Below, piece by piece: positions 50,150 through 61,983 of a stretch of DNA of 64,000 bases; the stretch's first letter is position 1, and each line of letters starts with the position of its first letter. Below the pieces are notes generated by a model. It saw only the letters and a program-made list of their open reading frames with translations. It ran no database searches and was not told the DNA's origin. A program made the translations under genes and the position numbers. This stretch comes from Pseudisothecium myosuroides (Eukaryota; Streptophyta; Bryopsida; Hypnales; Lembophyllaceae): positions 1,736,001 to 1,800,000 of the forward strand of contig OX637295.1 of the NCBI GenBank assembly GCA_951799445.1. The letters run 5' to 3'.

Positions 50150-52473
50150 GTTAGGACCTCCCAACCTCTCCCTCTTCCGGTCCTCAATCGTTTACCAGAT
50201 ACCCTCCATGGGAACACCGGGTATCTCCTGGGAACGCATAAGGAACTTCGTCTCTCTCTCGACGACTGACCTTCGGAGGCGCCGGTGCGGCCCCATCGCA
50301 CAACACGTCGCACTGCCGACCATGCCTGTCCCGTTTCCTTTTCCACTTGTCAGCTGCAGGGTGACGCGTTCCTCGTCCTCTTCTTCTGTCAATGAAAACG
50401 GTGGTGCGGCTTCACGGACACCGAATTGGTGCTTAACTTTTTTTAGCCTTCTTTCTAAATTTTGGTGCATCAGTTGATCTGATCTGTATCTGAATTTCAC
50501 TGAGAATCTCGTTTCTGTTTCTGCGTTTGTTGGATCTCGGAAGTGTAGGTTTTGAAGCGGTTCTGGTTTTCAAAAACTCGGAGAGCTCGTGAGTTGGTAA
50601 GGGCAACTGTTTTTACAAAATTAGTCAGAAATTTATGGATTAGGTTTCAAGAATTTCGAAGCTCTTCGAGCGATTTTTCAAAGATCGGTGCAACTTCACG
50701 GGCGTCGAGTTGGTGCGTTATTTGACCGCTTTTGAAAAGAACATTTTGGTTGAGTGTGAGTGAGAGTGAGTGAGAGTGAGTAAGTAGATCCGTAGAATTT
50801 TCGTAGAGATCGACTTTCTTCGAACTTCTTTGTCGAACCTCTTTGCGCTTGTTGGTTCTCGGAAGTGAAAGTGGTGAGTTTTTGAAGTGGTGCGGGTGGA
50901 CGAGGTCTGGGAGTTTTTAATTAGGTAAGTCTGAGCAGTGTTCCAGGGTTTTAGTTTTGTTTGTCACAAATTTGTGAATTAGGTTTCCAGAATTTCAGAA
51001 TTCTTCGTGCGATTGCCGTGGACTTGTGGTGCAACTTCACGGGTAGCAAATCGAATTGGTGTATTTTTGGCCTTCTAGAATAATATTTCGGTGTAGTTTG
51101 TGTGAGAGTGATCAAGGAGATCTGTCCGAATTTAGTGGAGATCGGCTTTCCAAGAATTTTGAAATTTTTCATGCGATTGCCGTTGGACTATAGATTTCTT
51201 TATTGTATGATTGCTTTGCAGTTTCTGTTTGGTATCGGTTGTCTTCGCCCTCGATAGCTGTCTTGAATCTTGAGAGTCCTGGAGCGGTTGTATGTGTGTT
51301 ATGATTATGATGGAGTTTGCATTTTCATGAGCATATGATTATGGGATGTCAAATTGGAGTTTTCCTTAAGTTTTCGACAATTTCATCATCTGGACTCGTG
51401 AATGCTCATATAGTGGCTGTGCTTAGGTCGTTTCTGTTCCAGTTCATATTGGTTGATGAAGAGGACGGACCCGTGCGTTGATGTTGTTGATTCGGTTGCT
51501 TTGAACGAATCATCTTAATGAACGGAACTGAAGGTATTTGCTTTTAAATCTTGTCGAATTCTCTAATGGATATCCTAGCTTCTCAAAGCTTAAAACTGAT
51601 TGCTGACTCTTAGAGTTCTGTCCCTTTTCTTATTTATGTTGACTGCTCTGCTTTTTCACTCACTCTCTCTTGAGTACTTAAGAGTGCATCAAAATGTTGA
51701 TAGAGTATTCATTGAGAACTCAAATGTTTAGGAATTTCGTGCAGACTGGCTTCGGTATCTTTTCTTCTCCTTGAATGAAGAGCATCTGATGCCATTGCAT
51801 CCGATTTTCACTCAAATAGAGGGATAATTTAGGCTCCCCAGGCTGTTACAGATATATGATCACCCTGTAACTTTTCACTGCAGAGGATTGAGGTTTTGCG
51901 AAGTTTTTTTTTTTTTTTAAGTACGTACATGCGAAGGGTAATAAAATCGAAATGAAATCGATTACATTACCCTGTTCGAATATCTAATTGAGGAGACAGT
52001 GGGTAGTGGATTTTGTTGAAATCTGTCGCAGGTTTATTGGTCCCGACAGAATTGGCTAGTGGTTCTCTCGTTGTGATTTTCTGTGTTTGAGTTGGAGTGC
52101 AACAACCTGAAGCATCTCGTTTATTATAAAGATGGGGTTAGGGTTTTAGAACAGGGCACTGGAGGACCTAATTGCAGTGACTACTGTTTCAGCTTGCAAG
52201 AGCCTTTGGATGTTTGAAATCAGATTATTCTGTTCATTGAATGTCAAATGCCGACAGCTATGATGAAAATTGAGTGAATATGAAAGATTGTGCATTGCAA
52301 GAAAGAGCGATATGAATGACTAAACGATTTTGGCTCAGTAAGTTCAATAGCATGTAATTTGTGCATACTGAGCTTGCAAAAGCTGAGATTGTGATCTACT
52401 ACATGACATTGATGAGTTGTCGCTGCTCAAAATTTCAGGAAATCTGGAGGAACGCGCAAGACATAGGGTCGGC
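50150..52473 (+). promoter_or_regulatory. Presumed promoter and 5' leader of the APD-like gene
   Basis: A pyrimidine-rich, GC-richer stretch at 50150-50420 is a plausible transcription start region. The sequence up to an acceptor (aaaatttcag|gaaatc, about 52438) would then be leader plus leader intron. The intron is not fixed: several gt donors exist (for example ggtaagggc near 50598 and ggtaagtct near 50924). A three-unit degenerate repeat sits here (next entry). Confidence 0.4.
50400..51190 (+). repeat. Degenerate tandem repeat in the APD-like leader
   Basis: Three diverged units with a period of about 290-340 bp share ggtgcrrcttcacgg near 50402, 50690 and 51030. The last two also share aattagtcagaaattt/gtttgtcacaaattt, gaattaggtttccagaattt and tggtgcgttattt/tggtgtatttttgg. 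All are noncoding. Confidence 0.65.
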
Positions 52474-55400
52474 ATGGGAAGGTCAAGTGGCGGAGCTTTT
52501 GATGCTGGGGTAGCTTCTCCCTACAGCTCAAGTGGCAGGACAGAGCCCTTTGCTTCAGATGCAAGTGATCAACCTCGTCGACGGACGATGGACGACCCGC
52601 CAAGTTACTATGACTCATATTGGGATCGCTCATATCCCAACAATCAGAGGTCGTGGAGTTCTGAACAAGATCAGCGGAGGAGGGCGGAGACGCAAGCTGG
52701 CTACGGCTTCTTTGCCGTCTTTGCAATTTTTGCAGTTTTTTGTAAGTATTATTCTTTCAGCATTTCCGCACGAACGTCTGACCCGCAGGGCCTGCTGCTA
52801 TCGTGATTTGCCATTCTGTCTGCATTACATTCTACGTTGCTCAGTTTCCTTCCAGTGGTGGAGATTGTCCTGTCGTTTTCTGAAGTGGTAAGCTCACAAA
52901 AGTTGTATCGTAAGGCGAGAAGTGAATCAGTGATCATAATTATCAAGAAGCGTGATGGATAATCTCTCGCTCCATGAAGAGCTCAGTATCATCTATTTGA
53001 TGTGAGGCAATGACTGTTTGCAGTGTCGATGTGGATGTTATTTGGCCTCTACGGAAGTCAACAGCTGGAGATGGGTATGTTCTACTCACGGGTGGTGAAG
53101 ATCAATTCCTTGTTTGTGAAGGAGATAAAGGTAAGAGTTGTAGTCTCTAACTGCGTCAAGTAGAATTTGTTCTTGGGCACTAATTCAATGCCAGCGGCTA
53201 CCAGAGGCATCACAAATCTAGGGTGAATCGTTTGTAATCTGCTCCATGTGTTTAGGTGATCCGATTCAAAACATAACTTTTCTATTACATAATTTGTGGA
53301 GGAAGCTTTTTATAATGAGATGCAATTGCGAACTTGGTTTCACAATTGTGTGAATTTTTTATTAATAAAATTACCTACTTGCATTAGGCGGACAGTTAAG
53401 TTGAATCGTAGAATTGTTCCTTGTCGCAATTTATTGGTGGTCTTACATCACTGCGCAAAACCACCATGTTAAGTAGTTTGTATGATGCAAACTTAACGTG
53501 ATTATGCTAAATGCTGGGTTAATCCAGGTACAAAACCTCCGGGACAAAGGTCCAGTTGCTTATTCATTTTCGTCCTGGCCTGAACTTTCTTCGCCAGTTT
53601 CTGATAAAAGTAAAATTAAGGACATCGTCCTTGAGCGCAGGTCGCATCAGGTACTACTCTCTTTAAGAGCGGGTTCCATCAATTGGCTGTTTTTTGTTCC
53701 TGTTGCTTTGTGACTCAGCATTTTGAACGCAGAGCTTATCATCATGTGCTCTAAAGTGATTGATCTGGATATTCTTATTTTATTTGCAGCGAAACATATA
53801 TTGGTTGAATAAAGGCTCGAGTATCGAGCTATCATGTACCTTGAAGGATCCTGAGGCTGGAACAGACAGCTTGATTGTTGCTATTGTAAAAGGTTCGATT
53901 ATCTGCCGTCTATTTTGTCAATGATAGTTGCTCATGCTCTTATAACACTGTAAGGTGTATATGCTTGTGGGAGAGAGTTGTGTCGCGAACCCATGTTATT
54001 TACAGTGTTTCAAATTATCAAATGCTCTTAGCTCTATGTACCTTGTCAATCTGCGCAAAAGATTGAGGTTGCTGATCAGGTTTGCTGTTAATTTAATTCG
54101 TTTTGCTGACACCCTATGTCCTTGGGCTTGATCATAATAAACATCCAATTACTTATCTAAATTTAATAAACCTTCTTTTCTGTATTGATAAGGTATGAGC
54201 ACAAAGATTTCAGTTATACTCTTGATTCTACTAAATACAGACATTTTAATTCTTCTCTTGTATCGAGTTTTGTTTGCACAAATTTGGGATGCTGCTATGA
54301 AGGAGACAACGTGATGCAATCCCTTTTGTAGGTGCAATGCTGATAACAATGGAATGGAATGTCTTATGTAGGTGAAGATGGATTTCAGGATTGGAAAGGT
54401 GACCCTGGAAATCCTAGTTCGGCGTTGAGGTGGAAACGTGTAAATGGTGTGTATATGCTCACGACAATGCAGGGGCTCTTAGAGATTTAGCTTGAAACCT
54501 TTTCTGGTTCAATGGTACTGGTTGTCGGTACAGGGAACTTTAAACATTAGGATCCTTTTATCTGAATTTCAGTCTTTCAGTCCATAAACCTATGAATGAT
54601 TCGGATCTATTGATGCTTGCAAGATGTTTATCACATTGATGTGCAGACAAGGGATCATTGAGTCTGAAGGTGGAAGAGGACGATGATTATTGCATCGTTT
54701 TTGGCAATCTGAACAACCGCAAGATAATCGTGAGTAAATCGTTCCTCTACTCTTTACTTAAGAACAATCTGTAGTATGTTTATAGAGGTAAAAATCAGAG
54801 GACCTTGTTATTGTCCATTATGTTTGTGAGTGGTTTCTCTACTTATGCTTTTGACAGCCTATATCTTAGTTAAATTTCTCATTTTGGATTGATATGAGAT
54901 ATCATAAAAATACAGCATTCAGGAGCATGGGAATTTTCCAAAAGAAATTAGCTTTTCCTGCGCTTGGCTGCAAGTATTTGTGATCATTCCTTAATCCCGT
55001 TTTATGACCTACTGGTAGCAAAATTTTAGAATAAAATGAGTTGGTTTATTTTTGTGTACTAGATTTTCTCCTCACAATCCTACTGTTGCTTGTGGTTCAG
55101 TTCTCCGTCAATCTGGACTTCCGCTACACACTGTACTCCGACAAGAATGCAGATCTTGTGTGTTCTTCTCAGGTGGATGCCAACTGTGAATTTCCTGTCC
55201 CTCTTGGACGTTCCACCTTCGTGCTGCTCACTTCTCCAGTGGTTAATAAGGTACCTAATCTTCTCCTATGATGATTTTAACTATCATATATCCTGTTCTC
55301 TAATCTCGAGCTTTACTAACGTATAATGCAATGTTCTTGAGCTTGAACTTTCATTAACTAAAAATATGAGTCTTTGTGCCATGGAAGCTAAGCTTTTTGA

Positions 55401-56691
55401 TGCCCCAAACTATACAGGGATTGTTTTCATAAGTTGAAAGTATTGTCTCATGTGAATCTCACTGTACTTGGGACTTTTGAAATACGTGCAGTTGGGAGTG
55501 GATGTTTGGAAGACTAAACTGTCGTACGTACCTCGTTGGATCACATATATAATTTTTTGGGGTAAGTTGATATTATATTCTCCTTCGAATGGATTTGTAT
55601 TTTACTTGATTATTTTCCTTATGAAACAGATGAAACCAACAATGAGGGAAACAGCTGTAGGTCGGTGATGTGGTTTAGTGCTGCCAACCTTAAACATTTC
55701 CATATTTACTCTGAAAATGCCATATCAATTTGATACAGAGTTCGTTGATGAATTTCACCGGAACGTGGATGTTCAACAAGGAAATCCTTGTGAGATGAAT
55801 GTATAGTTGCAACCCCCATTTCTTAGAGTGTCTACTATCAATGGAGACATTTACTGAAAAAGAGCTCTTGATATATGGAAATATTAGCTAAACCTATGCG
55901 AGAGGATTGAACTGGTGTTCCGAATCCTCACCAATTTTTGTGGGCATCAATTAGGTCTGGTTGCTGCGGGAGCGCTCTTTACAAGAGCTTTTGAATTAAG
56001 ACAAGCCAGCGCCGGAGCTTTCACACCTCTGGAGCATTCTCCTCTAGTAGGAGAAGATACCGCCCCAACACCATCTGCCCCGGTTGACCCGACTATCCAA
56101 GCAGATGAAACCAACAATGAGGGAGCCGTTCCTGAGAATGCTCTTTGCACTATATGCTTGGATGCACCGAAGGACAGTTTCTTTGACCCTTGTGGCCATC
56201 GTTGCACCTGTTACTCGTGCGGAATGAGGTGATTCTCATTGACCTACTTCATTTTCGTTTTCCTGCTTAGTATGTATACTGAAACCTCTGTAATTGCATG
56301 CTCTGTAATTGCATTTCTCCTGTATATTCCAAGTATCTCTCATGTTGTGTACAAATCTGATTGAACAACTTCCTCTTGTAAGAGCGCATTTAGAGGCCCA
56401 TTTGTCCTCCTGAGGCAGTGCAAAGAGGGAGGGTTGAATGTATGCTTCTGAATATTGACATCAACCTCCTAAATTCTGTTCAGCTTTAGCGATTGATTTT
56501 CCATGACCTTTGCTGGGTATTCTATGCCGTACAGTCTGTTGTACGTAATGAATTATGCAGTTTGCGATGTTCCCCTTTGAGGCTAATGTTGTGCGGTTGT
56601 TGACAATTGCAGAATACAAAGAGGCGATTCTAATAGGTGTCCAATATGTCGGCAAACCATCCGAACTGTGCGAAGAATTTACGATGCTTAG
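52474..56691 (+). CDS. APD-type membrane-anchored RING E3 ubiquitin ligase
   Basis: Ten coding exons: 52474-52741, 53024-53130, 53528-53650, 53790-53892, 54372-54446, 54647-54729, 55101-55250, 55492-55561, 55955-56228 and 56613-56691. All introns are GT-AG and phases join exactly, giving 443 aa. The start ATG is the first in the exon after a likely leader-intron acceptor. A polar N-terminus is followed by a membrane segment (about 76-99), a beta-rich region (about 105-305, with VQNLRDKGPVAYSF, IYWLNKGSSIELSC and YCIVFGNLNN), a second membrane segment (about 317-336), a linker and a C-terminal C3HC4 RING (Cys391, 394, 406, His408, Cys412, 415, 427, 430) ending at the stop. This order matches Arabidopsis ABERRANT POLLEN DEVELOPMENT (APD1-4) proteins, endomembrane E3 ligases acting in pollen mitosis. 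The RING should face the cytosol. All zinc ligands are present. Confidence 0.9.
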
Positions 56692-57250
56692 TTTTAGCAG
56701 GTGCTTGTCACTTATATATGTCTGATGCGAAGTCTTTACTGGCAGTTGAAGATTGTGGTAAATTGAGGTTTTAGAGAACAAGGTGGGATAGTGAGTTTGC
56801 TCGCCTGTGCATCCATGTGTATTTGGAGAAGGTGCTAGCCGTAAATGACAGTACTGTACTGTACAGTCAGATGGTTGTGTTGATTGCCTTGGGGCAACCC
56901 TGGGATAGTCCCGTCATCGAACCTCGAGCGGTGTGCGTGCTAGGAGCTGTATTATTTGTCTCCTTCACGGAATGAGCATTGTCCATGCAAATTTCAGTGC
57001 CTGTAGATGTGACCTTGGAAGATAATTTATGTTGTTTCCATTGCTTATTCAAAGTAAGGAGAGCAGGGTCACACTGATAATCCTGATTGCTCACTCTGTA
57101 ATTGCTCTGCACATTCCCTGTTTAACCCGAGATTCTCTCATGTTGTGTACAAATCCGATTGGAGAACTTTCTCTCGTCCCCAAGGCATCGCAATTATAGA
57201 GGTTTGATAGACTTTATGTATGTACACGTTCCAGACGTCCTGACCAACGC
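56692..57250. other. 3' flank of the APD-like gene with a duplicated segment
   Basis: Contains the presumed 3' UTR. The stretch 57090-57210 is a diverged direct copy of 56285-56395 within the last intron: ctctgtaattgc, tctctcatgttgtgtacaaa and tccgattggagaact/tctgattgaacaact recur in order. Confidence 0.6.
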
Positions 57251-57254
57251 TTAA

Positions 57255-57476
57255 CCCTTGAACGTCGACGCAGCCATTCTATGGCCGATGGATGACTGAG
57301 AATCAAATTGTGTAGGATAGAAATGCAACTATTCATCCTCGGAATTTGTTGTGAAAAGGGAAGGTCTTCTACAATAGCTTGACTTTCAATGAGCGCTTTC
57401 GCAATTTTTTAAGCCAATGATTCACATGTTAATGCAAAAGGATGATTTCGAGGGTCACCCCTTCGTCCTTTAAGGG
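57255..57476. mobile_element. 222-bp TTAA-flanked piggyBac-like MITE (PB-222)
   Basis: Perfect TTAA flanks (57251-57254 and 57477-57480). It begins CCCTTGAACGTCGACGC and ends CGTCCTTTAAGGG. The first 10 bases are identical to the terminus of the long piggyBac-like element at 43052. The interior matches 34143-34364, with words such as ctattcatcctyggartt, ctacaatagcttgactt and ggatgatttc. Confidence 0.88.
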
Positions 57477-57480
57477 TTAA

Positions 57481-58320
57481 CCAACTCGAAACAAAGTCAA
57501 CAAACTTATTTGCAACTTGACGTTTATTCTAAGCTTATTACACAACACGTATTTTGGATTATTATGCACACTTTCCACACGTCGCTATTCGTTGAATGTG
57601 CAGTCGGGTACTGTAATCTTACAACTGGCAGATTTGAACCATTCAAAGATTTTTGCACAGCATAGAAAAAGAAATGGAATTTTTCATCTATCACCCAATC
57701 CTCAAGCATATGAAATTTCAGTTTCAAAAAAGCAAAATTCCATTTTTGATGAATTTCTCAGAATTAATTTTCATGGTTTTACATAATATTTTATTGAGAA
57801 CAATTGGTGATGAATTTTTTTAATCCGATTGTATAGGTATATAGGGAACATCCATAATCACATCTTTCACATTAAAGAAACACCCTATTAAATAACAAAA
57901 ATATGATCTATGAAGAGTTCAATGTGAAGTGTCATATGAACTATCTTTGAAAAACAGATATCTCTATATTAGTTAAGTAGATTTTGGCAAACTAATTGTA
58001 CCATCATGCTCAAATGTGTGAAATTAGTACTCATACCAATTTTGAGTGTGAAGTTGCATAGGAGTTGTGTGATTATAACAAGAGAAATGTGCATATTCTA
58101 CGTGAACAACTAGACATTGTGTTAGCACAATAAAATGCACTTTCAAAAGCCTTAAGTTCAAATGAAGATTGAAGAGCTATCAAACTCGTTACATAATCCA
58201 CCTTGCAATTGTTGAAATGCAATTTTTTTTAATAGGTAGAAATTAAAAATAACTCCAAATCAACAATTGAGTGTTTAAATTTTCAACAATGAAAATCAAG
58301 AAAACACTTCTTCCTTTCCA
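57481..58320. repeat. AT-rich DNA containing the partner of the 1141-1545 repeat
   Basis: 57680-58025 aligns with 1141-1545 (see there), with the final segment inverted. The rest shows nothing recognisable. Confidence 0.5.
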
Positions 58321-58580
58321 TTGGGACCATTGTCAAAACAAATGGATAATTACAATTTTTTAGATCTCAATTCAAGTAAAATTGGCAAGCTTTGTGTAAA
58401 GCCAAGGAATCAAGTAAAATTTGTTGTCAAATTCTTTAAACAACAATTTCCTATGAAATTGGCTTTTGCTATGACGATCAACAAATCTCAACATCAATCT
58501 ATTAAAAATGTAGGTGTAGATTTGTGAACCCCGGTGTGCTCCCACAGTCAATTGTATATAGCACTTTCTTGGACAATATC
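58321..58580 (+). pseudogene. Helitron/PIF1-like helicase C-terminal remnant
   Basis: The frame reads QFPMKLAFAMTINKSQHQSI and then KNVGVDL, the hallmark C-terminal helicase block of Helitron RepHel proteins (family form: FPvrlAFAMTINKSQGQT). After a TGA at 58525-58527 the same frame continues TPVCSHSQLYIALS (58528-58569), matching the family DLRTPVFSHGQLYVALSR, so the stop most likely replaced an Arg codon (CGA to TGA). In KSQHQS the usual Gly is His. Only about 85 residues are recognisable; no Rep domain, 5' TC end or 3' CTRR hairpin was found. A dead Helitron fragment. Confidence 0.85.
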
Positions 58581-59040
58581 CATCCATTCGTTGAAAGTGC
58601 TTCTTTCTGGACTTGTAGCAGAAACAATGACAATTGTGTATTTAGAAGTTTTTATATAAATTCTACAGGTGGAAATCATTTTTTAGAGTTCTTTTATCCC
58701 ATGACTCTAAATCACGCCTCTACTGATGCTAATTCACCATGGGTCCCATTTATTGAACATTTAAGCACACATCTTCATAATATTTTTTATTGAACAATAG
58801 ATAAATTATGAAAAAAATAAAATGAAAACAAAAGCATGCCGAAATCATGCCGAGAACTGGGCCACCTGCACATGGCTACTGACTATCCATATGGAATAGT
58901 GTAGGGTACATTCCTTGCCAGTTGCACCTCTGTTGCAACTTGGAAAATCAAACTTTCAATGATCCAATGAGCTGCATTTCCCAAGTCTTTTGAAGCGCAA
59001 AAGTAAACAAAATCTTCCTTATTTCTACGCCACCACACTA
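58581..59040. other. Intergenic DNA after the helicase remnant
   Basis: The open stretch to 58793 may be a continuation of the Helitron remnant, but its residues do not match the family. Nothing else recognised. Confidence 0.35.
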
Positions 59041-59231
59041 CAGTAGAACCTCTCTAAACCGGTAGGTCCCGGCCCGGCCTGACAAGATCTATTCTGGAGG
59101 TTTATTTGCTTGTGGAGGGTCATTTTTAGTCATAATAACCTCTGTTTTGTGGACAAGTCCGGGACCGTCTGACAAGATCTTTTATGGAGGTTTATGTGCT
59201 TATGGAGGATCAACTTAGGGAGGTTCTACTG
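59041..59231. mobile_element. Emigrant/pogo-like MITE
   Basis: A 191-bp unit begins CAGTAGAACCTCTCTAA and ends TTAGGGAGGTTCTACTG, a 17-bp terminal inverted repeat with one mismatch. The CAGTARAACCTC-type terminus is that of Emigrant MITEs and their pogo-like (Tc1/mariner superfamily) parents in plants. TA precedes the left end, but the right side reads CATA, so the expected TA duplication is not perfect. The interior holds a duplicated ggaggtttatktgcttrtggagg motif. Noncoding. Confidence 0.82.
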
Positions 59232-61200
59232 CATACAAGTCGTATTGGACCCAAATGTCAAACCAATCCCAACAAAGCTTTCTTTGTTTATCGTGAAAAG
59301 AGAATCTAACAACAGGCTGGAGCAAGCAGCAAGTTAAGTCCACTTGCGTGCAGAGATTGAGAATGCTATGGTGGTATGAATGTGTCAGACGCGATGAAGA
59401 GACGTGGACGCGAAGTTGGTTGAAGTCATAGGATTCGTTTAGTCGCCGGAGATGCTTTGGACGAGAGGCTTTACTTTGGACTTGTGAGAGAGAGAGAGAG
59501 TGGAGTGGATGACTTGGAGGACTAAACTAACTTAAGCTTACTGAAGGCGAACCGCGTACTAGCCGTTGTTGAGAGAGGAGATAGCCGTAATCGCTTGAAG
59601 CACACGGTTGCTGCTGCAGCAGAAGGTAGAGTGACAAGAGTTTTCAGCGTCGTGTCTGTGGTGGTTTGACAGTAGGAGGTGGACGTGGCGGTGGTGAGAG
59701 TGCGAAGTCGGGGGATGTGCAGGACGCAGTTAAGGTGAGCTATGACTGAATTTGAAGTTTGAAGCTTACGGTTCTGGTGACAAGAAGGCGTGTTGACTGA
59801 GTCTCTGTACTGTAGTTAATTGCTTGGAAGGTTCATGTGTCGGTGTTTGGAATGTGGAGTGTTGTGAGGCTCCCGGTTCTTTCTTGAGGTTCGTGAGTGC
59901 AGAATGGCGGGTATAGCTTGGAGCTTGGAGTGAGTGAGTGAGGTTATTAAAGTAGTGGTTTAAGCTTGTGTTGAGAGTTTGAGGTAGTGTGGTGGTTTGA
60001 GTTGGGTGCAGTTGTTCTGTCTCTGTTCACTGGTTTGTGTGTGTGTGTGTTTGAGGAGAGTGTAATTGCTTGGGGAAGTCATGGTGGACTGTTGTTTAAA
60101 ATGTTGTTATTGGTCCTGCAGGAGAACAGGTGGCCTAGGTAGCACGTGTTAGTATGTTTTAGCTCGTGCTTAGATTTTGAGGTTTGAGTTCGGTGTTGTT
60201 TTCGTATTTACTGGTATGTGTTTGTCTGGTCGGGGAAGAGCAAGATGGTGGCCTGTTGTTAATGTTGGTGGTATTGATCGTGTGTTATCGCAGGAGAAGC
60301 TGGGACCTAGATGGCTAATGTCAAGATCTGTTATTAGAGCATGCGCTAACAGATCTTCATTCTTCAATACCTATAGACTATCATTATTGCTACAGCTACA
60401 GTCCCATAACCTAGTCTGTGACTCCTTTACACTGGCTATGGTGCTCGTCCCTCCGTCGAACTCTGCAATTTGTCCTTCTCTTCCCACTGTGGTTGTTTTT
60501 CACTTAGAAATCTTCATCGAGCTTTTCCACCTCCGAGGCTACATCGTCCAAACGTCTCCACGTGCATGTTAACGCTCTCACCGTTCCTGCAAACTCTTCT
60601 GCTACCTCAGTCGGCATCTGGAAACGTACTCTAGCTTTGTAAGTTCACATTCTTCGGGTTGTGTTCTCGTTCATTGAAGTAGCCTCACTTCCTCACCTCT
60701 ATTTTTGTACGATACCACAAAGGTGAATTGGGGATGGGATCTTGAGATCTAGGATGTCGAGAGTTCTGTACCAAGTCTGTGTCGATGTTTGAAGCTGTCA
60801 TTTCATTCCAAGCAAAATTTTGACTATGGTTGCTTGTGTTTCTAGCTTTTGAGGGAGCCTGTTGGCTGCTTCTCTCCTATTTCATTTCATCGTTGGACTT
60901 TCTGACTAATGACCCCAGATGGCTCTCAGTAGCGGAGATCAGTGAACATCGATTGGGAGAAGCTTGTTTCGTTGGTTTGCGCCATCACCATTTGTTGCCG
61001 TTGCCATCGTGCATCTTTACTGTTGCTTGTTGAGAGTGGGAGTTGGTGCTTTGTTTCGTGGGTGAGCTGGAGCGCTCTTCTTCCTCGCACAGTGCATGTA
61101 AGGTGTGTTCCCTGAAGTGGGCCGGCAATCTCAGTTATTAGAGTCTATGTGCGCTTTTGTTGTTTCATCTTGCCGAATGTGGATGAATGCATTCAATCAT
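59232..61200. other. GC-richer, gene-like block without a recognisable gene
   Basis: Composition changes to G/T-rich on the plus strand with (GA)n, (GT)n and gagtgagtgag tracts, as in plant transcript leaders. Plus-strand frames 60177-60572 (131 codons) and 60830-61033 have no domain. It may be a promoter or leader region of a gene not in the window, a noncoding transcript, or DNA captured by the neighbouring Helitron remnant. Confidence 0.35.
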
Positions 61201-61607
61201 ATTGGAAGAAAAACAACCCCAAAAATGAAAGATTCAAAGGATAGCATGTTGTAGCAACCATGGACTGAGGATTAAAAAGATCTTTTAATTCCTTCTCTGG
61301 TCTTGAAGTCTCTAAAATAGGACCAATGTTCCAATTTTGATACCAAGCCCATAAGATTGTATCTTCTATCATTTAGAAATAGCACAAAGTTGAACAAGAA
61401 TTCAAGATTTCAAACCTTTTTTTTTTGCTTTTAGGTCATGGCATTCAATATAAATGAATTGTTGATGAATGTAGCATGTAGCATTCGTAACGTGTAGCCC
61501 AAAACTCAAAAGAAGGCTTAAGCAATAATACTTCAAATTGTTATGAGAACTAGGAAAAAGTGAGAAGGGGGGACAAGCTAGTTTTAAAATACAATTTGTA
61601 GCATACT
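61201..61607. other. AT-rich intergenic DNA
   Basis: Nothing recognisable; a minus-strand frame at 61402-61761 runs into the neighbouring element and has no domain. Confidence 0.35.
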
Positions 61608-61611
61608 CATT

Positions 61612-61924
61612 AGGTGATTGCATGAAACACTTGTCGATTTTGTTGCGTTTCCAATAGTACTCATGATTTTTTTGGAGTACTTTAAAAATAGAAAAATAAT
61701 TTCTAAAAAATTTAAAAAATATGACTAATATACACACTTTTAAAATGAAGGTAACCACCAAAGGAAATGCATAGGAAAATTCTCTTAAGTAGGAGAACTA
61801 GAAAAGTACCAAATCCCAAAAAAATAGATACTTTGATGTTTTAATTAGTTAAAAATAGGAAATAAAATTAAATAAAAAAAATAAAAATTGGCCATTTGTA
61901 ACAACTTTATAGAGATGGTCATTC

Positions 61925-61983
<59 letters not shown>

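Noticed and set aside
55468..55668. 66-codon frame reading through the APD exon 8 donor
   Set aside because: The canonical splice to exon 9 restores the second membrane segment and leads to the RING; the read-through ends at a stop inside the intron.
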